DNA from: Thiotrichaceae bacterium UBA7359
GTDB taxonomy: Bacteria > Pseudomonadota > Gammaproteobacteria > Eutrophobiales > Eutrophobiaceae
NCBI GenBank assembly: GCA_905182825.1
Contig: CAJJDJ010000092.1
Coordinates: 1-8,263, forward strand
Length of the DNA: 8,263 nucleotides
Reading direction: 5' to 3'
A model generated the notes under the pieces. It ran no database searches and was not told the origin of the DNA. It worked only from the letters and a program-made list of their open reading frames with translations. Positions 5,480 to 8,263 of the stretch are shown here, piece by piece (the first letter of the stretch is position 1; each line of letters begins with the position of its first letter). A program made the position numbers and the translations under genes.

Positions 5480-5515
5480 TTAAATATTGATACTAATCAT
5501 AACGGTAATATTTAA
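5480..5515. terminator. AT-only inverted repeat between convergent genes
   Basis: TTAAATATT (5480-5488) and AATATTTAA (5507-5515) form a perfect 9-bp inverted repeat with an 18-base loop, in the 123-bp gap where rnd and the minus-strand PLP enzyme gene converge. The position suits a bidirectional transcription end, but the stem is all A-T and flanked by no U-tract. A small GATG/CATC hairpin lies nearby at 5519-5531. Confidence 0.3.
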
Positions 5516-5560
5516 AGTGATGATTAACATCGTTCACAGCTTGTAGCATTAATGTTCGCT

Positions 5561-6469
5561 TTATTTTCGATCACCTTGAAGACCACCAGTATGGATAGCA
5601 ATGATTGTATGATCTTTTTTAAAGCGGCCATTTTTTATTAGATCCAACAACCCATATAACATTTTAGCGTTATATAGCCGCTCAAGTGGTATATTATTTT
5701 GCGATTGAAACTCTTCAATAAATGAAGTTAATTCATCAGTTGTTTTAGCAAAACCGCCAAAATGATAGTCAAAGTTAACGGTCCAATTTGGCATTCCTTT
5801 CATATGCAACAGTTTGTTTATGTCTTTTTCTAGAAAACCACCGCCTTTAAGCGCGGAAAAACCGAGCACTTTTTTTGACGCGGGTAGTGTTTTTGCAATA
5901 CCAGCCAGCGTGGTTCCGGTGCCACAAGCTAATGTGAGTATATCGAAATCTAACTCTATCTCTTTTACAATTTCAGCGACACCACATAATGCATCATGAT
6001 TTGCACACCCTTCTGCGATCCAGAACCCATTATATTTTTTAGCTGGCTCAGCATCATGATTGCGGTACTTCCTAAGATCTCTAAATGCACCTCGAGTAAT
6101 AAATTCGAGATTCATACCCCATTTTTTTAGATCTGTTAGGGTAGGATTGTCTACTATGGGTTGTTCTCCTCTTATAAAACCTGTGGTCTTCAAGTTTAAT
6201 TTGTGACCGACATAGGCGAGGGCATGAAGATGATTAGAATAAGCACCACCCATGCTAATCAGGTGTTTATGCCCTTCAGTCAATGCATGTAATAATGTGT
6301 ATTTAAGTTTCCGCCATTTATTTCCCGAAATGACGGGGTGTAATAAATCATCGCGTTTGATATGTAGGTGAATGCCATTATAGGCAAGTACCGGATGTTG
6401 AACTGGCTCGATGATAGCTGCTTTGGTATTGATTCCAAGTTCAGATTCTATTTCTAATATATCGAGCAT
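5561..6469 (-). CDS. PLP enzyme, D-cysteine desulfhydrase/ACC deaminase family
   Basis: A 302-residue pyridoxal-phosphate enzyme of fold type II. SGNKWRKLKY (48-57) carries the presumed Schiff-base lysine K51. GGAYSNHLHALA (74-85) matches the family's substrate/carboxylate-binding loop, ACGTGTTLAG (181-190) the PLP-phosphate loop, and HTGGLQG (293-299) the C-terminal signature; LYNAKMLYGL (265-274) supplies the tyrosine often linked to catalysis. Family reactions are breakdown of D-cysteine to sulfide, pyruvate and ammonia, or of 1-aminocyclopropane-1-carboxylate to 2-oxobutyrate and ammonia. Many gammaproteobacterial members of this length (about 300, against 328-338 for characterised enzymes) carry the label without proof, so I leave the substrate open. 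Cytosolic, no signal. It converges with rnd and is divergent from ppnP; a perfect TATAAT on its strand lies about 33 bases upstream of the ATG, but no ribosome binding site is evident. Confidence 0.85.
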   Translation of the reverse strand: MLDILEIESELGINTKAAIIEPVQHPVLAYNGIHLHIKRDDLLHPVISGNKWRKLKYTLLHALTEGHKHLISMGGAYSNHLHALAYVGHKLNLKTTGFIRGEQPIVDNPTLTDLKKWGMNLEFITRGAFRDLRKYRNHDAEPAKKYNGFWIAEGCANHDALCGVAEIVKEIELDFDILTLACGTGTTLAGIAKTLPASKKVLGFSALKGGGFLEKDINKLLHMKGMPNWTVNFDYHFGGFAKTTDELTSFIEEFQSQNNIPLERLYNAKMLYGLLDLIKNGRFKKDHTIIAIHTGGLQGDRK

Positions 6470-6501
6470 GAAAATTACAATAATAAATTTAAGTGTGCGG
6501 T

Positions 6502-6507
6502 ATTATA
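6502..6507 (-). promoter_or_regulatory. TATAAT -10 box for the PLP enzyme gene
   Basis: A perfect TATAAT reads on the minus strand, giving a predicted start of transcription about 25-30 bases before the ATG at 6469. A TG lies directly upstream (TGTATAAT, one base short of the extended -10 spacing). No good -35 box is seen at 16-18 bp. On the opposite strand the same bases offer TATTAT (6501-6506), a possible -10 for ppnP, so the short intergenic region may hold overlapping divergent promoters. Confidence 0.4.
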
Positions 6508-6527
6508 CATAACAATATTAATCTATT

Positions 6528-6531
6528 GGAG
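6528..6531 (+). promoter_or_regulatory. ppnP ribosome binding site fixing a GTG start
   Basis: GGAG (in ATTGGAGT) is 9 bases before the GTG at 6541. An earlier in-frame GTG (6493) would begin upstream of this site, inside the promoter region, and adds 16 residues that the PpnP family lacks. The site therefore supports the 6541 start. Confidence 0.65.
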
Positions 6532-6540
6532 TTTTTGAAA

Positions 6541-6852
6541 GTGAGTACGTTTGAGCAAGTCTCAGTAGTGATTGAAGCAAACGTTTATTTTGGTGGTAAG
6601 GTGAGTAGTCGAACAATCTTATTTCTAGATGGTTCAAAAAAAAGCCTCGGAATTTTATTACCAGGTGAATATCATTCTAATACGAGCGAACCTGAAAATA
6701 TGAAGATAATATCAGGTATGGCTGAATATCGCTTAGATGAAAATGATGACTGGAAAAAAGTAGAGCAAAATGGTGAATTTAATGTAACTGGTAATTCATC
6801 ATTTGATATCCGTGCCTTAGACGTTGTCGACTACTGTTGTTCGTTTCTATAA
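6541..6852 (+). CDS. ppnP: Pyrimidine/purine nucleoside phosphorylase PpnP
   Basis: A 103-residue cupin-type protein of the PpnP (YaiE, DUF1255) family, which splits nucleosides with phosphate into free base and ribose-1-phosphate with broad base specificity. It matches E. coli YaiE (94 residues) along its length: ANVYFGGKVSS (13-23, YFSGKV type), LGILLPGEYHSNTSEPENM (36-54), KIISG (55-59), a DDW segment (69-71), FNVTGNSSFDI (80-90) and a C-terminal DYCCSFL corresponding to YLCRYL. It should be small, soluble and oligomeric. The start is GTG at 6541, chosen from a GGAG 9 bases upstream and the family's length. It is divergent from the PLP enzyme gene, and yhiN begins 26 bp downstream on the same strand, so the two may share a transcript; no functional link is known to me. 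Confidence 0.9.
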   Translation: MSTFEQVSVVIEANVYFGGKVSSRTILFLDGSKKSLGILLPGEYHSNTSEPENMKIISGMAEYRLDENDDWKKVEQNGEFNVTGNSSFDIRALDVVDYCCSFL

Positions 6853-6878
6853 ACATGAATAGTTATACTGATTAATTC

Positions 6879-8075
6879 ATGACCTTTGATGTCATTATTA
6901 TTGGTGGTGGTGCATCAGGTCTATTTTGCGCTATTAATGCAGGTCAACGTGAACGAAATGTGCTTGTATTGGAAAGTAGTAATAAGCTAGGCAAAAAAAT
7001 ATTAATGTCTGGGGGTGGACGTTGTAATTTTACGAATCTAAATATTGAGCCTGAATATTATATCTCAGCTAATCCACATTTTTGTAAATCTGCTTTGAGT
7101 CGTTATACACAATGGGATTTTATAAAATTGGTAGAAAATCATGGTATAGCTTTTGAAGAACGTAAACATGGACAATTGTTCTGTAAAGGATCTGCAAAAG
7201 AAATCTTAGCGATGTTAAGAGATGAGTGTGATAAAGCTAATGTGAAAATTCATACGCATTGTGAAGTGACCTCGATTACTGCGCTCGAACATAGCATAGA
7301 GTATCAATATATTCTAAATACTAGCCTCGGCAAAATGAGGACGAATAGTCTGGTGATTGCTTCAGGTGGTTTATCAATCCCGAAAATGGGCGCTAGTAAT
7401 TTTTCTTATAAAATAGCCAAGCAATTCAAAATACCAGTGCTTTCTACCTATGCTGGGCTAGTGCCGTTTACCTTCAGTGATAGTTTTAAAGATGTGGCCG
7501 AACGATTAAGTGGTGTGTCACAAGAAGTGATTTTATCAACGCCGAATAAACAGTTTAAGGAAAGCATTCTATTTACACACAGAGGGCTAAGTGGACCAGC
7601 GGCATTACAACTATCTAGCTATTGGAATCATGGAGAAAGCATTCAGATTAATTTATTGCCGAATGAAGACATTGAATCTTTATTGATAAATGCTAAGTTA
7701 CATAGCCCAAAAGTTTTGTTACGGAATTTCCTATCACAATATCTAGCAAAAAAGCTGGTTATTGTGCTACAAGAGTTATTCTGGCCGGATGAAGACTATC
7801 AACTGATGACGGATTTTTCTAATAAAAGACTAAAATCAATAGCAGCAAAACTATATGCTTGGGAGGTTAAGCCATCGGGAACAGAAGGATATCGAACAGC
7901 AGAGGTGACCATGGGTGGTATTGATACAGATTATTTGTCTTCACAAACTATGGAGACAAAAAATCAGCCAGGTTTATACTTTGTTGGTGAAGCCGTTGAT
8001 GTTACTGGACATCTTGGAGGGTATAATTTTCAGTGGGCTTGGTCTTCGGGTTATGTTGCTGGTTTAATTGTTTAA
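6879..8075 (+). CDS. yhiN: YhiN/HI0933-family FAD-dependent oxidoreductase
   Basis: A 398-residue flavoprotein of the HI0933/YhiN family (E. coli YhiN is about 400). The N-terminus is a Rossmann nucleotide-binding fold with IIGGGASG (7-14) and the acidic end of the second strand at VLES (30-33). GKKILMSGGGRCNFTN (38-53) is the family's hallmark segment, ASGGLSIPKMG a second FAD-contact region, and a C-terminal block from GLYFVGEAVDV (about 365-375) through GGYNFQWAWSSGYVAG closes the FAD site. It is presumably a cytosolic FAD-dependent, NAD(P)H-linked enzyme; the substrate is not established for the family. Full length, no frame break. The ATG lies 26 bp after ppnP and has only a weak upstream ribosome binding site. 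A small hairpin follows the stop. Confidence 0.9.
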   Translation: MTFDVIIIGGGASGLFCAINAGQRERNVLVLESSNKLGKKILMSGGGRCNFTNLNIEPEYYISANPHFCKSALSRYTQWDFIKLVENHGIAFEERKHGQLFCKGSAKEILAMLRDECDKANVKIHTHCEVTSITALEHSIEYQYILNTSLGKMRTNSLVIASGGLSIPKMGASNFSYKIAKQFKIPVLSTYAGLVPFTFSDSFKDVAERLSGVSQEVILSTPNKQFKESILFTHRGLSGPAALQLSSYWNHGESIQINLLPNEDIESLLINAKLHSPKVLLRNFLSQYLAKKLVIVLQELFWPDEDYQLMTDFSNKRLKSIAAKLYAWEVKPSGTEGYRTAEVTMGGIDTDYLSSQTMETKNQPGLYFVGEAVDVTGHLGGYNFQWAWSSGYVAGLIV

Positions 8076-8106
8076 TGGTAACTAGATGGTTGAGATATAA
8101 GTGCAT

Positions 8107-8138
8107 TCAAAGGTATTGATACTCTTTGATACGTTTTT
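8107..8138 (+). terminator. Possible terminator after yhiN
   Basis: TCAAAG (8107-8112) and CTTTGA (8124-8129) form a 6-bp stem (one more G-T pair possible inside), followed after four bases by TTTTT (8134-8138). It lies between yhiN and the end of the convergent minus-strand gene. The stem is short and AT-rich, so this is a weak candidate; an inner GTAT/ATAC palindrome (8113-8122) competes with it. Confidence 0.35.
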
Positions 8139-8142
8139 ACTT

Positions 8143-8263
8143 TTAGCTTTTGAATTGTAATGGTAAAACATCAAATTTGAGTCCATCAAAACCATCCAAA
8201 ATGAATTGGCGTATATTTTGGTGATCATTGCCAGCTGGATTACTTATAACATCTTCACGAAAA
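8143..8263 (-). CDS. C-terminal end of an unrecognised protein
   Basis: On the minus strand, 39 codons are open from the window edge to a TAA at 8143-8145. The peptide reads FREDVISNPAGNDHQ, then NIRQFILDGFDGLKF, then DVLPLQFKS. The mix of hydrophobic, charged and turn residues looks like a folded domain's C-terminus rather than chance. I do not recognise the family and cannot assign a function; the rest of the gene lies beyond the window. It converges with yhiN. Confidence 0.6.
   Translation of the reverse strand, partial: FREDVISNPAGNDHQNIRQFILDGFDGLKFDVLPLQFKS

Noticed and set aside
5814..5999. A 61-codon plus-strand ORF inside the PLP enzyme gene.
   Set aside because: Antisense shadow; low-complexity serine/proline-rich product.
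6493..6540. Longer N-terminus for ppnP from the GTG at 6493.
   Set aside because: The extra 16 residues have no counterpart in the family and the region carries promoter and ribosome-binding signals instead.
1..8263. CRISPR arrays, tRNA or rRNA genes, insertion sequences, phage genes, toxin-antitoxin or defence genes.
   Set aside because: I looked for regular direct repeats, clover-leaf patterns, transposase or recombinase motifs and known defence domains on both strands and saw none.

Overview
The window is AT-rich bacterial chromosome with compact protein genes on both strands. The set (SprT-type metalloprotease, RNase D, PpnP, a YhiN/HI0933 flavoprotein, YjbQ, a TesA-like esterase lipoprotein) fits a gammaproteobacterium best. 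This rests on family content and resemblance only; I cannot name the genus. No phage, IS element, CRISPR array, tRNA or rRNA was found. The gene content is mainly housekeeping, with some unusual intergenic material.

Layout. (1) 2-499, plus: 3' part of an unrecognised helical protein whose frame is open to the window edge, followed by a small AT-rich hairpin. (2) 500-941: non-coding or decayed, holding a short frame-broken coding-like stretch (773-912) and a hairpin that overlaps the end of the next gene. (3) 942-2252, minus: a two-gene unit, an HD-domain phosphohydrolase-like protein followed 9 bp later by a YjbQ/UPF0047 protein. (4) 2469-3423, plus: sprT-like gene overlapping a HIT-family gene, with a tiny ORF nested at the HIT 3' end. 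(5) 3424-3963: about 540 bp without a normal gene, holding a secretion-signal-like ORF without a usual start codon and a nested inverted repeat. (6) 3964-5437, plus: GDSL esterase lipoprotein and RNase D, 7 bp apart. (7) 5561-6469, minus: PLP enzyme of the D-cysteine desulfhydrase/ACC deaminase family, convergent with RNase D and divergent from ppnP. (8) 6541-8075, plus: ppnP and a YhiN-like flavoprotein. (9) 8143-8263, minus: the last 39 codons of an unrecognised protein.

How the genes relate. The likely transcription units are HD-yjbQ (minus), sprT-HIT (plus), esterase-rnd (plus) and ppnP-yhiN (plus). Themes are nucleotide and RNA turnover (HIT, RNase D, PpnP, possibly the HD protein) and housekeeping metabolism, with no single pathway joining them. 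I did not find a convincing undescribed system. The best leads are the small ORFs and relics in the two long gaps, the nested hairpin at 3875-3926, and the HD-YjbQ pairing.
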